Assembly (NCBI GenBank): GCA_037962975.1
Contig: CM075675.1
Span: 43,508,501 to 43,572,500, forward strand
Source: Clitoria ternatea
Taxonomy: Eukaryota; Streptophyta; Magnoliopsida; Fabales; Fabaceae
Reading direction: 5' to 3'
Length of the DNA: 64,000 nucleotides
The position numbers and the translations under genes were made by a program. Under the pieces are notes generated by a model. That model had not been told where the DNA came from. It did not search any database and worked only from the letters and a program-made list of their open reading frames with translations. This document shows, in pieces, positions 1-11,014 of this stretch (its first letter is position 1; each line of letters starts with the position of its first letter).

Positions 1-1369
1 ACATGAGTCATCTTTTTGGTCAAATGACCTCCAAATCACACCAAATTTGGACACCAATATCCCTGCCTCATTTATGACTCGTGACCGCTGGCCTTGCCCA
101 AAAATTCCACCAGATTAGGAATATACGTATGAAACACGGTTAAGTTATTTTTGGGTCTTTGCGGGTTCAAAACTCAGCTTATCCACCTTGGCACCCTTCA
201 CACTTTGTACCAACAAATTTTATACATCCTCTAGGTGTGCTAAAACATACTTATGGCTATCGGATTCTTACGGATCAAAATTTCACCCACCCACTAGTCA
301 TTTTGGACCCTTTTTTTTAACTTATCGATTGCATTATCCAACTTCTTTCCTGGATAATTCTCTCGCATCCTATTCTTAATCATTACACATGAGGAATTAT
401 ACCAATGCGTCACCACTCAAGTAATCTGTTGCCCCACAGCACACATGTTCAAATAACCTTAATTTAGCTAGCCTTTTCCATATTCTTGTACTAATATACT
501 TAGAAATAAGTCCTTATTAACTCAATTGTCATCATTTAACCATACCTACAAATGTCACTATGCGCACATTTCCATTCCCTTGGCACAACGGTCTTCAGAT
601 ATAAAACACACTCCCAACCACTCAAGCTTAAATTTCTTATCAATTGCTTCTTCATAATTTCCACTTGATTATCTAATTGAAACTTATACTAAGTATCATT
701 ATATATGCGATTTGTTGTACTATATTATAATTATGGCTTAATTCTTGAATTTCTTAACTATCTCCAATATCATAAGTCATCGTACATGCATCATAAATAA
801 TTAAACTCATTATTAAATAGAAATTACTTCGACAATCTTTAATAATTTGTATAAATTGCTCATGATTTATTTAAAGACATTCCCACAATGTGTATTTATA
901 CGTATGGTATTCAATCCATCACTCATCGCCCTAATCCTTATGTCTTATATTAAATATTCAATATCACCTGAGGTCATTTGGCTTATATCAATGAAAGTTC
1001 TTAGTAAACTCTACTTGTCAATAAGGTTTATTTATAAATGTAACGTGCCTTTCCTATTGTCTTAATCTACCCTTCCTATTGCATTAACAACATCATATAG
1101 ACACTCAACCCTTCACTTATTTACATTACATTCTAACTACTCAAACTACATGAGTGGAAGAAGGAAAGAAGAAGAAGAAGAAATACCTCAATAAAGGGAA
1201 TTGTAGCCAACGGAGCACTAGTGAGCACAATGCCAAGGTTCCTGTATCAAATATAGTCATCTAAAACATACACAATTGTACAATAATACCAAATTTCACA
1301 TACCACTGTACCATTTACTTTCTAGTTTACTTTACAGAGTTTACAGCAAAAACAGTACTGAAAAGAACC
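1..1369. other. Unassigned AT-rich DNA, possibly interior of a 5S-LTR element
   Basis: No convincing coding region is visible; the open frames are short and of biased composition. On the minus strand this DNA lies immediately downstream of a primer-binding-like site and an LTR end, so it is formally in the position of a retroelement interior or of later insertions into one. A purine-rich stretch with a GAA microsatellite lies near 1150-1185. I could not find a second copy of the 5S-bearing LTR here, so the far end of that element is either outside the window or lost. Confidence 0.3.
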
Positions 1370-1381
1370 GCTCTGATACCA
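1370..1381 (-). other. Primer-binding-like site, tRNA-iMet type
   Basis: On the minus strand the sequence reads TGGTATCAGAGC, the standard plant LTR-retrotransposon primer site matching the 3' end of initiator tRNA-Met. It sits one base downstream of the minus-strand LTR end (GTTACA) at 1383, the expected location for reverse-transcription priming. Confidence 0.75.
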
Positions 1382-1382
1382 C

Positions 1383-1469
1383 TGTAACGCCCCGGCCGCT
1401 TTTCAGGAATAAACGACTCTCCCCACAGACCAACACGAGACCTTTTCAATGTGCTTTGTCCTCAATCAC
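1383..1469 (-). mobile_element. 5S-bearing (Cassandra-like) LTR, 3' portion
   Basis: This is the minus-strand 3' part of an LTR ending in GGGGCGTTACA next to the primer site. The rest of the LTR is at 13725-13902, displaced by the Athila-like insertion; the ATCAC target duplication (1465-1469 and 13720-13724) marks the break. Joined, the LTR is about 265 bp, in the usual size range of Cassandra-type LTRs. Terminal TGTA and TACA form a short inverted repeat. Confidence 0.7.
1465..1469. repeat. Target-site duplication ATCAC, left copy
   Basis: ATCAC directly precedes the LTR terminus TGATGAAC at 1470. The identical 5-mer follows the other LTR terminus at 13720-13724. A perfect 5-bp duplication is normal for Ty3/gypsy integration and supports an undisturbed insertion. 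Confidence 0.9.
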
Positions 1470-3144
1470 TGATGAACGTATCTTAATGGTTTGTTTTTGA
1501 GATATTGAAATGAAGAGTTCTATGAAAGAGAATCAAGTTTGTATAATATGAACTCAAAGGAATGGATGTGCCAAGTTTAAACACAGAGATTGTAGTACAG
1601 CATAGATGTTGTTCCACTGAGGAGGTGTGAGAATGAAAATCTTAGGCTTGAATTGATTTGGCAGAATGGTTTGGTTTTTGTTTTGTTATAAATGATGTTG
1701 ATCAAGAAGACAGTAAATAACAGAGAGTAAAAGTTGCAAAAGATAACAGTGAATGGTGTTGAAAAATCAGTTTTGTAAAATAGGGATTGGCTTCATCACA
1801 TCTTCACCTCTGTAAGCTGCATAAGTTTTCATATAAGTAAATCAAAAAGATAAGTTCTACGTCACAATCAAAGTCATTTGTATCGATCCCTCGACTACAA
1901 AATTCATAAGAATGATTTCAAACCGCTGATCCCTCAGTCACTTTGAAATTATCCCAGCATTATCGATCGATTGTTTTGACGTTTATTGCGTTAGACACCA
2001 TCCCTGGCTACCTACTCACAATAAGTATTTGCTTCAGGTTCTGCTTTCAAAAGTCACTTCCCAGCATACTTGAGAAAACTCAGAATAAGAAAATAGTGAT
2101 CAAGTATTTTCAGGCATTAAACGCAGAAAGAAATACAGCAACTTATCAAATCTCATTACCAAATAAAAACTTACAGCAGCATTACTTTAGTGTTGAATGG
2201 ATTACAGCCAATCCCATAAGGGAGTTTAGTTACTCATGCCTTGCATTTTCACTATCAAAAGAATGAATACAGAAAATAATGGAAAGTTTGGATTGTGAAT
2301 GAAATACAGGGGATGAATCTCATGATGGTTATGTTATTTGCAGCTTGATTTATAGGAGTCAAGGTTCAGCTTCCCTTTTCCACTTGCGTAGAACCCATGC
2401 AGCATCTTTCAGAGACTTGCAGAGACACAAGAAGTTGGATGAGTTGGCATCGCATCATTGGTGAATATTAAATTGGAAAATCCCATACTGCAAGAGTCAC
2501 GCTTGAGCTTGATGGTCTTACGCTCAAGCGTGAGGGGTTCTGATGCTTTTTGATGGTCTCACGCTCAAGCTGAAGTAACCACGCTCAAGCGTGGCCTTCC
2601 TTATGGTGCAGAACACTTATCCCTTCTCATCTTGCGCTCAAGTGTGGCCTTATTATCCATCCCTCACGCTCAGGCGTGTGAAGCTTACGCTCAAGCGTCC
2701 TCCATGTGCCTGGTCACGCTCAAGCTCCATTTAGTCACGCTCAAGCGTGCTTCATGTGCAGGGTCACGCTCACACTCACGCTTGGTCTTCGCTTGGGCGC
2801 TCTCGAGCTCACGCTCAAGCGTCTCATCCCCACGCTTGAGCGTGAGAGAGGTCCTGATGCCTCTTTGTCTTCTTTAAGTCATGCTTGCCATGCTTAATCC
2901 TCGCTTAAGCGTCTAATATTCACGCTTAAGCGTGAGAGGTGCTTTTGTTCTCCAACTTTCATGCTCAAGCTTGCTTACTTTGTCTTTCCTGCAACTTTCC
3001 AAGGGTTTTAACAAAACATTTCTTTTTATACAATGCTTAAAAGATTCATGCTCACTTCCTTCAATAATTCCTTAATTTAGCTTAAATTCTTTACCAAATT
3101 GGTTCAAATGAGTCATGAAATCAATGCTTATTCAACACTTATCA
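1470..3144 (-). repeat. 3' LTR of the Athila-like element
   Basis: It aligns end to end with 12045-13719 at the same length. In element orientation it begins TGATAAGTG and ends GTTCATCA, giving TGAT/ATCA termini. Positions 2490-2990 hold a cluster of CGCTCAAGCG/CGCTTGAGCG-type motifs. Short open frames in it recur in the other LTR and are not genes. Confidence 0.93.
2490..2990. repeat. Cluster of CGCTYRAGCG palindrome-like motifs in the 3' LTR
   Basis: About 16 exact or slightly decayed copies of the 10-mer CGCTCAAGCG, or its complement CGCTTGAGCG, or the perfect palindrome CGCTTAAGCG, are spaced about 20-40 bases apart. Most read CGCTCAAG on the plus strand; the orientation changes near 2830. 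The same cluster recurs at 13065-13570 in the other LTR. Confidence 0.85.
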
Positions 3145-3159
3145 AACTCTCCCTAACCT
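3145..3159 (-). other. Polypurine tract of the Athila-like element
   Basis: The minus strand reads AGGTTAGGGAGAGTT directly before the 3' LTR start (TGATAAG). A purine-rich run in this place primes plus-strand DNA synthesis in LTR retrotransposons. It is interrupted by pyrimidines, so the exact core is uncertain. Confidence 0.65.
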
Positions 3160-4393
3160 AGATTTTTGCTTGTCCTCAAGTAAAAAGAAGTTTTGGAAAG
3201 GGAATCAAGCGTTCAAAAATCTTAGTTTCTGTTGCAGACAAAAAGTTTAAAAGACAATAATCTGAGTTGATGTCTAGGCAAATGATTTTCATAATACCAA
3301 TTCCTTAAAATGTAATGCACCATTACCTTGTTCATAAAGCATGTAACCCATTGCTGTAAGAATAGAGAACTCTCATTATTTCTTACCAGGTGTCTGTTTC
3401 ACTCATCCATCATGAAAACTGCCTAATTAACATTGCCGGTCATTTCTAATCACAATCCATTCATAGGATAAGTAAGGATCAAAAAAGGTCTTTTTCAAGG
3501 TTGTATTGAGGCTGGGCTATCAAGAATTCTTGGTTTTTTCTTTGAGTTCAAAGTGCATGCATAAATAAGAAGAGCATATGTTCTAAAAATTTTATGAGGC
3601 TTCTCTTTATGCTATTGAATTCTTCGCTTTTCTTTTTCTAGTTCTCTATTTTTGTTACATGTTGGAGAACTTTATTTCTTTTTCAGCCTCAGTTTCTCTT
3701 ATCACCCTTTTTTGGAGAAATGTTCTACGCTCTTTTCAAATCTTTAATCATGCTGGTAAGGTCATATTTTATATTTCATGCTTGGTTTAGGGTGTTTGAA
3801 AAAAAATTTGGCTCAAAAATGGCTACAAAAAAAATTGGGTCATATTTCTTAAAGGTAGCTTTTTGGCTCTGAGTTTGTTTTATTTTTTCAAAATTTGCCT
3901 TTATCATTTCCTTGCTTAATCTCTATAAGAAATGTTAATCAAAAAATCAGGCAATGCTTATTTGACAAATTCTCATGAGACTCTCAGTGTTTAGATTTCT
4001 CACTTCTCACCAGGATATAAGGCTTACTTTCCTTATTCTAACAGAAGAGGGTTCACGCATGTACACAATAAAAAGTATATTCATTCCAATTCCTTGGTTA
4101 TTAATTCAGCCATTTTTAACCTTTTAACAATCAATGTTATTGTCTAAAAATCTTCTGCTGCTTAGAAACTCTTCTTGTTCAAAAAGTAAAATCTTTGGTT
4201 GGGTTTTTCAAAAATGTTCAAAGTTTTAACCAACACAGGAATAAGCAAACAAGAATAATCACAAGCAGACAAGAGTAATCACAAACAGTTCTAAAGTATG
4301 CTGCAATAAAAATAAAGTAGAGCTATAAATTGTCAATTTGAAATAAAACTAAGTAGCAAATTAAACTTCAAGAAATAAAAGTATTAAAATTTT
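3160..4393 (-). other. Non-coding tail between the third ORF and the polypurine tract
   Basis: This is about 1.2 kb of AT-rich DNA with many T runs and no open frame of note. Long non-coding segments between the env-position ORF and the 3' LTR are common in Athila-type elements. I see no structured repeat here. Confidence 0.6.
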
Positions 4394-5695
4394 TCACTCT
4401 TCCTCAGATGAGTCCTCCTCTGTTCCCAGGTCTCTTTCTGGAGGTCCCTGTGTTGAAGTTCCTGGCCTATCCTGTGTAGTCTCACCTCCTCCCACAAAAG
4501 GAGGCCTGTCCCCAGGCCAAGCAAGTAAGGCCTCAAACTGGGCAGGTGGCATCCAAGGATTGTGTTGACCTGCAGGAATGCTGTGATAAAGGCCACTGTG
4601 AATGTGTAACAAACCTCTATGATGAGCGTTCTGCTGGGCCAGGAGGTGGCTATTTTGAATTTTCAGGATGTGAATGCCTTGTAAAATCAGATTGGCTTCT
4701 GTGCTGAGGGGAGGATGGGCAGGTGCTGTGTTGAATGCTTGTTGTGCTGCTTGAGAGGCAGGTGGAGGGGGTACATCATCTGCAGGAGGTACTGGATTAC
4801 TGTAGTAACGCTCAATGAAGCGTTTGTCTATAGAAGGCCGAATTGGTTTGAGGTCTTGTACCTCAACACCATGAGCTGCACAAAAATCAGTGATAAAGGC
4901 AGGAAAACTGAGACTCCCTTTTACCTTTTGACCTGCCTGGGAATACTTCTGATCAGAAATCACAAACTTGTGAATTTCATCAGAGAGTATTTGGGCTAGA
5001 TCAATGGAGATGTCCTCTCTCAGAATGCAGTATAGCAAATAGCACCTACTAAAAATCAAATCAGAGACATGAGCGTTAGGTGCTATGTTAGCTAATAAGA
5101 AAGAAGTCCAAACTTGAGAAATAGAAGTCATGTCTTTTCTTAAAATTCTCAGTGGGTTTTCTCCTTGCCCCATTTGAAAGTGGTGTCCTGGAACACATAT
5201 GGAGGCTTCAAGGTCATTGGTGGCAATGACTTGGTTCCTTGCAATCATAGCAGCATATTCGCATATTTCTCCCTCTCCTAAGGTCATAATGTTCCCCAAG
5301 TAGAAATTGATTGTGCCCCTGTCATAGGAGAGCCAGGTTCCTCTCACGTAAGTTTTTCTTTCTCCCCCTCCATCTCTTGTCCAAGCGTTCGCATAGAATT
5401 CTCTTACAACTTCAGGGTCATACTTCTCCCTTGGGTAACATACCTTTAACCAATTTCTCCTTCTTATGATCTGCAAGAAGGCATCGCAATCTCCCAAGGC
5501 CAAGTCTACTTTTCTTTCTGGTATAAACGTCCAGTTCGAGATATCCTCATAACGCTTGCTGTTGTCTTTCTTCTTGAATCTTGGAGCATTATCTTGTTCA
5601 TCTGTGCGTGGTCTTTTGCCTTTATTTCTTCGGGAACTCCTTGCTGGGGAGGTAGTGACAGGGGGGTTTGGTGCAATTTGCTTGGTTCTGGCCAT
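4394..5695 (-). CDS. Third ORF (env-position) of the Athila-like element; putative plant transposon protein domain
   Basis: This is an uninterrupted minus-strand frame downstream of integrase, where Athila and related elements carry an extra ORF often called env-like. The frame is open from 5773, but I prefer the start at 5695, which gives MARTKQ and about 433 residues, because this opening is typical of such proteins. Visible features: a basic serine-rich N-terminus with RRNKGKRPR (a possible nuclear-localisation signal); a central region with REFYANAW, then VRGTWLSYDRGTINFYLG and LLANIAPNAHVSDL, which match my memory of the 'putative plant transposon protein' domain; and an acidic C-terminus. 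No membrane segment or signal peptide is evident, which argues against a true envelope role. It is the only element ORF here without a stop. Its function is unknown. Confidence 0.75.
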   Translation of the reverse strand: MARTKQIAPNPPVTTSPARSSRRNKGKRPRTDEQDNAPRFKKKDNSKRYEDISNWTFIPERKVDLALGDCDAFLQIIRRRNWLKVCYPREKYDPEVVREFYANAWTRDGGGERKTYVRGTWLSYDRGTINFYLGNIMTLGEGEICEYAAMIARNQVIATNDLEASICVPGHHFQMGQGENPLRILRKDMTSISQVWTSFLLANIAPNAHVSDLIFSRCYLLYCILREDISIDLAQILSDEIHKFVISDQKYSQAGQKVKGSLSFPAFITDFCAAHGVEVQDLKPIRPSIDKRFIERYYSNPVPPADDVPPPPASQAAQQAFNTAPAHPPLSTEANLILQGIHILKIQNSHLLAQQNAHHRGLLHIHSGLYHSIPAGQHNPWMPPAQFEALLAWPGDRPPFVGGGETTQDRPGTSTQGPPERDLGTEEDSSEEE

Positions 5696-5892
5696 CTTGA
5701 GGAATCCGAGAGTGATGGAGAGAATGGTTTGCAAAAGAAAAGTGTGACTTATGAGATGAGAGTGAAAAGACAATTATTATAGAAGAGAGGGCAGTTACAA
5801 AACTTAGAGAGTCAGGAGGTTGATGGACGGTTATGTGAGTGAGAGAGTGGGAAGTTTAAGAATTCTACATTTATTAGCATCAGGGGTCCGTT

Positions 5893-6366
5893 TTGCACTT
5901 CACGCTTGAGCGCTGGAGTGCCACGCTTAAGCGCAAGGGTGTCACGCTTGAGCGCCGTATTACCACGCTTGAGCGTGATCAGCCTGGATGCAGAGTTTTG
6001 CTTCCTCGCTTGGGCGAAAATGAAAATTTAGACACGCTTGAGCGCATGTTTGGCACGCTTGAGCGCAGGGGTGTTGCGCTTGAGCGCAAGAGTGCCACGC
6101 TTGAGCGTGCTCGACCACCTGATGCTTAATTTAATTTCTCGCTTGAGCGCAGGGGTCTTGCTTTGAGCGTGGTAGCCTCTGATTGCTATCCAGGTCCTTT
6201 CGCTTAAGCGCAAAAGGTCACGCTTAAGCGAGATCGGGTTTATTTTGTTGAAAATTTCTTTTGCAGAGGTGCCACGCTTAAGGCTTGACTTTCTCGCTTA
6301 AGCTTGATGAGGATGGTTTAGGACTTACCTTGGCTCGCTTGAGCGAGATTATCCATGCTTGAGCGA
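5893..6366. repeat. CGCTTRAGCG motif array between integrase and the third ORF
   Basis: About 17 copies, a dozen of them exact, of CGCTTGAGCG or the palindrome CGCTTAAGCG lie in under 500 bases, nearly all reading CGCTTGAG on the plus strand. This is the reverse complement of the form that predominates in the LTRs. Open frames on both strands here (5893-6129 plus, 6028-6213 minus) are translations of the repeat and were not called. The motif is CpG-bearing in AT-rich surroundings. Confidence 0.85.
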
Positions 6367-6586
6367 GGTGATTTCCTCATACTTCTTCTTTTATTCAACC
6401 TCCTGCTCCAACTTGTTTGCCTTTGTTTGAAACTCTTCATTTGGAATCCTCTTGATGAGCAATCTACAATGTAAACAGAAACTTTACTAACAAAAATTAA
6501 AATTTTCATGGAAAGAAAGCATAAAAGATTGGGTTGCCTCCTAATGAGCGCTTGTTTAACGTCATTAGCTTGACGCCTGAGTTTGA

Positions 6587-9130
6587 TCATGGGTCTTTTA
6601 GTAGGATGTCAGTGGCAACCTTCTCCACTTCTCCTCCTAAATAGGGCTTTACTCTCTGTCCATTCACGACCCAAGTTCTTTCAGATTTAGGATCTTGTAG
6701 TTCAATAGCTCCATAAGGTTTCACCTCCTTCACAATAAAGGGTCCTGACCATTTAGACTTGAGTTTCCCTGGGAATAGTTTCATCCTTGAGTTAAAAAGA
6801 AGAACAGATTGTCCCTGATGAAAACTTTTCTTCATGATGTGTCTATCATGGTAAACCTTCATTTTCTCTTTATAGATCCTTGATGAGTCATAGGCATGAT
6901 TTCTCCACTCTTCTAACTTGTGCATCTGAATCTTCCTTTCCTCAGCTGATGTTTTGGGGTCATAATTGAGGGTTTTCATTGCCCAAAATGCCTTGTGTTC
7001 AAGTTCTACTGGAAGATGGCAATTTTTACCATATACCAACTGATAAGGTGAAAATCCAGTTGGTGCCTTATATGCTGTTCTATAGGCCCATAAAGCGTCA
7101 TCTAACTTCAATGACCAATCTTTTCTGCTTTGACTGATTGTTTTCTCCAGTATCCTCTTAATTTCTCTGTTGGATACTTCCACTTGGCCATTGGCTTGAG
7201 GATGGTACGGGGAGGTTACTTTGTGCTTGACTCCATAATGTTCTAGGCATCTTTGGAGTTGACTGTTGCAGAAATGAGAGCCTCCATCACTTATTAATAC
7301 TCTTGGAGTGCCAAACCTGCTGAAAATGTGTTTTTTAAGAAATTTGATGACAGTTTTGGCATCAGCTTTAGTACATGCCATGGCTTCCACCCACTTAGAG
7401 ACATAGTCTACTGCCACAATTATATATTCATTTGAGAATGACATTGGTAATGGCCCAGTAAAGTCTATGCCCCAGCAGTCAAAGACTTCTATTTCAAGGA
7501 TGGTAGTCAATGGCATCTCATGTCTTTTTGATATGCTTCCTGTCTTCTGACATGCTTCACAATGCTGCATAAAAACATTAGCATCCTTAAACAATGAGGG
7601 CCAATAAAAACCTGATTGGAGGATTTTTGCTGCTGTCCTTTCCCCATTGAAGTGTCCTCCATAGGGTGAGCTGTGACAGTGCCATAGGATGCTCTCAGCT
7701 TCCTCTTGGGACACACATCTCCTCAGAATGTGATCTGATCCAAGTTTAAATAGGTAAGGGTCATCCCATAAGAATTGTTTGGCATCCCTCAGAAACTTTC
7801 TCTTCTGCTGCCATGAAAGGTCATCAGGCAATACTCCAGCTGCTTTAAAGTTAGCCATGTCTGCAAACCATGGTCGTTCTTTCATCATTAGTAATTTTTC
7901 ATCAGGAAATTCTTCCTTTACCTCAGGTTGGAGTAGTGTGACTTCCTGATTGACAAGTCTGGACAAGTGATCTGCAATAAAATTTTCGCTGCCCTTTTTG
8001 TCTTTGACTACTAGGTTGAATTCTTGCATTAGCAAGATCCATCTAATTAGCCTGGGCTTAGAATCAGGTTTATTCAGTAGATATTTAATAGCAGCATGGT
8101 CAGTAAAAATAGTGATCTTGGAACCAATCAGATAAGGTCTAAATTTTTCCAGGCCATACACTATTGCTAAGAGTTCTTTTTCTGTTGTTGCGTAATTTGT
8201 TTGTGCAGGGTTCAAAACTTTACTTGCATAGTGTATAACATGAAAAATTTTTGCCTTTCTTTGTCCTAATACGGCTCCAACAGCATAATCACTTGTATCA
8301 CACATTATTTCAAAGTCTAGTCCCCAATCAGGGGCAACTATTACAGGTGCACATGTTAGTCTATGCTTTAGAGTTTCAAAGGCATGCAAACAAGAATCAT
8401 CAAAAATAAAAGGAGTGTCTTTGTTTAAGAGATTACTCAAAGGCTTTGCAATTTTTGAGAAGTCCTTGATGAATCTTCTATAAAATCCTGCATGGCCCAA
8501 GAAGCTTCTGACTCCTTTCACATTTCCTGGTGGTGGTAATTTCTCGATTACTTCCACTTTTGCTTTGTCGACTTCAATGCCTCTTTTGGAGATTTGATGT
8601 CCTAACACAATGCCTTCAGTCACCATGAAGTGACATTTTTCCCAATTCAAAACCAAATTGGTGTCCACACATCTTTTCAGTACAATGGTCAAATTTTTCA
8701 AACATTGATCGAATAATGGACCAAAAACAGAGAAATCATCCATGAAGACCTCAATGCATTTTTCCACCAAATCAGAGAAGATAGCAAGCATGCATCTTTG
8801 AAATGTTGCAGGGGCATTACACAACCCAAAGGGCATTTTTCTGTATGCAAACACCCCAAAGGGACATGTGAATGCTGTTTTTTCTTGATCCTCTGGTGCA
8901 ACTGCTATCTGGTTGTACCCTGAGTAACCATCTAGAAAGCAGTAGTACGCTTGTCCTGCAAGTCTTTCTAGCATTTGATCCATGAAGGGCAGAGGAAAGT
9001 GATCTTTCCGGGTGGCAGTGTTTAGCTTCCTGTAATCGATACACATCCTCCATCCTGTGACTGTTCTTGTAGGGATCAATTCATGTTTCTCATTTTGTAT
9101 GATAGTGATTCCTCCTTTCTTTGGGACAAC
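6587..9130 (-). pseudogene. pol: Athila-like pol: reverse transcriptase, RNase H and integrase segment
   Basis: This is the C-terminal part of the polyprotein, in the same frame as the segment ending at 9131 and separated from it by one TAG codon. Reverse transcriptase shows YCFLDGYSGYNQI and the catalytic FMDDF box (about 8731-8745). RNase H shows FEIMCDTSDYAVGAVLGQR (about 8290-8320) and TDHAAIKYLL. Integrase shows the HHCC zinc region (HCHSSPYGGH through HCEACQK, about 7670-7545) and the catalytic core with WGIDFTGP, ISDGGSHF and YHPQANGQVEVSNREI. The frame from 9079 to the stop at 6587 is uninterrupted at 830 codons, so the enzymatic domains look well preserved. No chromodomain is recognisable after the core, as expected for Athila/Tat-type integrases. 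Confidence 0.92.
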
Positions 9131-11014
9131 CTACACAGGACTCACCCAAGAGCTATCAGAAATTGGATAAATTATACCAGCTTCTAGTAACTTAATTACT
9201 TCCCCTTTTACTACTTCCTTCATAGTTGGGTTCAAGCGTCTATGTGGCTGAGCAATTGGTTTGAATTCTTGTTCCATGTAAATGTGATGAGTGCAGTAAG
9301 CTGGGCTTATTCCTTTCAAATCTTCCAGTCTCCATCCAATCACTGTTGAATGTTCTTTCAATACTTGAATCAATTGCTTCTCTTCAGTACCTGTCAATTC
9401 CCTGTTAATAATAACGGGTTTTTGGTTATCATTATCAAGAAAAACATATTTCAAGTGTGGAGGTAAAGCTTTTAACTCCACTTTCGGTGGGACAACTTCT
9501 TTCGTTTCCTCAGACAGCTTCTCAAAGTGACTTTCTTGTTGAGCATCTCTCTTGTCATCTATTGCTCCAACATTTAGTTCACCCAGGGGATCCTTGTTGA
9601 ACCATTCGTTAGTTTGTTCTCTGATGGCTTCTTCTTCAATGTCAATTTTGAAGCACTGATGTTTTTCCTTTGGGTATTTCATTGCGTCAAACACATTGAA
9701 ATTTACTTCTTCATCTTGCACTCTTACTTTTAGCTTCCCATCATCCACATCAATAATTACTTTTGCGGTCTTCATGAAGGGTCTTCCCAGAATGAGAGGT
9801 ACTTCTGCATCTTCTTCTATATCCATTATGACAAAATCTACTGGAAATACAAACTTGTCAACTCTTACCAGTACATCTTCAGCTATGCCATATGGAAATT
9901 TCATAGATCGGTCTGCCAGCTGGAGGGTCATCCGTGTTGGCTTCACCTCAAGATCTCCAATTCTTTTCACCATTGAGAGGGGCATTAGATTAATGCTTGC
10001 TCCCAAATCCAAGAGTGCTTTTCCTACTGGTAAGGTACCAATAGTTACTTGGATTGTGAAACTTCCGGGGTCTTTTGTTTTTTGTGGCAGTGCTTTTTGA
10101 ATGATGGCACTGCAGCCTGCTGCAAGCTCCACTGTTTCTTCAGAAAATCTCTTCTTCTTTGTTAACAGCTCCTTCATGAATTTTGCGTAGGTTGGCATTT
10201 GCTCCATCGCTTCCACAAAAGGTATGTTTATTTGCAACCTTTTGAAGATATCCATAAATCTTGCAAATTGCCTTTCCTTGTCTATTTTTGAAGGGTTCTT
10301 TGGATACGGCAAGCTCTTCAGTTGTGGTGTTGGGTCGTCCACCTTCTTCTTCCCTTCTTTTATTTCTTTCTTTTTTTCTTTTTCAACTTCCTCCTTCAGA
10401 CTTACATCGTTATTTTTCTTTTCACTAACTTCCTCTTTTGTTTCTTTTTCAAAATCTTCTTCAACTTTTTCTTCCACCTTGTCATTCTCTGTTTGTTGTC
10501 CAATGACCTTCCCACTTCTTGTTGTGATTGCTTTGCATTGCTCCTTCGGATTTGGGTGTGTATTGGCTCCAAATTGGGAGTTATGATGCTCTGCAATTTG
10601 GCGAACCAATTGCCCCACTTGTGTCTCTAGGTTTCTTATTGAAGCATCAGTGTTCTTCTGGTTGGTGATTGAGACCTGCATGAATTTTTCTAGAGTGTCC
10701 TCTAGTTTTGATGTCCTTTCTGTCAATGAAGGACCTTGCTGATAGGGTTGCTGTCTGTTGGATGTGCTTGCTTCTTGCTTCCATCCACCATTTTGACTAT
10801 TTCTCCATCCCTGTGAAAAATTATTGGGGTAAGTATTGTTATTGAAGTTATTCTGCTTACCTTGGTTATTCATATAGAGGATAGATTGGTCTCCTTGCTC
10901 TCCTTGACAGTGTCCATTCTGATGTTCTCCTCCACAAAAGTCACATCTCATTTGTGCTTGTTGGTTTCCTGTAGAGGACTGCACAGCATGCAGTTGTTGC
11001 GGGAGTTTTGCCAT
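9131..11014 (-). pseudogene. pol: Athila-like gag C-terminus, protease and start of reverse transcriptase
   Basis: This 627-codon stretch lies between two in-frame TAG codons. It begins with a nucleocapsid zinc knuckle CDFCGGEHQNGHC (C-x2-C-x3-H-x4-C spacing), continues through an Asn/Gln-rich region and a Lys/Glu-rich linker, and reaches the aspartic protease with LLDLGASINLMP (about 9985-10020), where the usual D-S/T-G is D-L-G, a common variant in this lineage. The end has PHRRLNPTMKEVVKGEVIKLLEAGIIYPISDSSWVSP split over the usual start of reverse transcriptase. Antisense open frames inside it, such as 10224-10586, are shadows of the Lys/Glu-rich part. Confidence 0.9.

Noticed and set aside
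1943..2266. 107-codon open frame, duplicated at 12518-12841
   Set aside because: It is inside the Athila-like LTRs, on the strand opposite to the element, and has no domain; duplication reflects the LTR pair.
4394..5695. Calling the third ORF a true viral envelope gene
   Set aside because: There is no signal peptide, transmembrane segment or glycoprotein-like feature. Its resemblance is to the plant transposon protein domain, and only its position is env-like.
10224..10586. 120-codon plus-strand open frame
   Set aside because: It is antisense to the Lys/Glu-rich linker of gag, which yields Phe/Ser-rich text without stops on the other strand.
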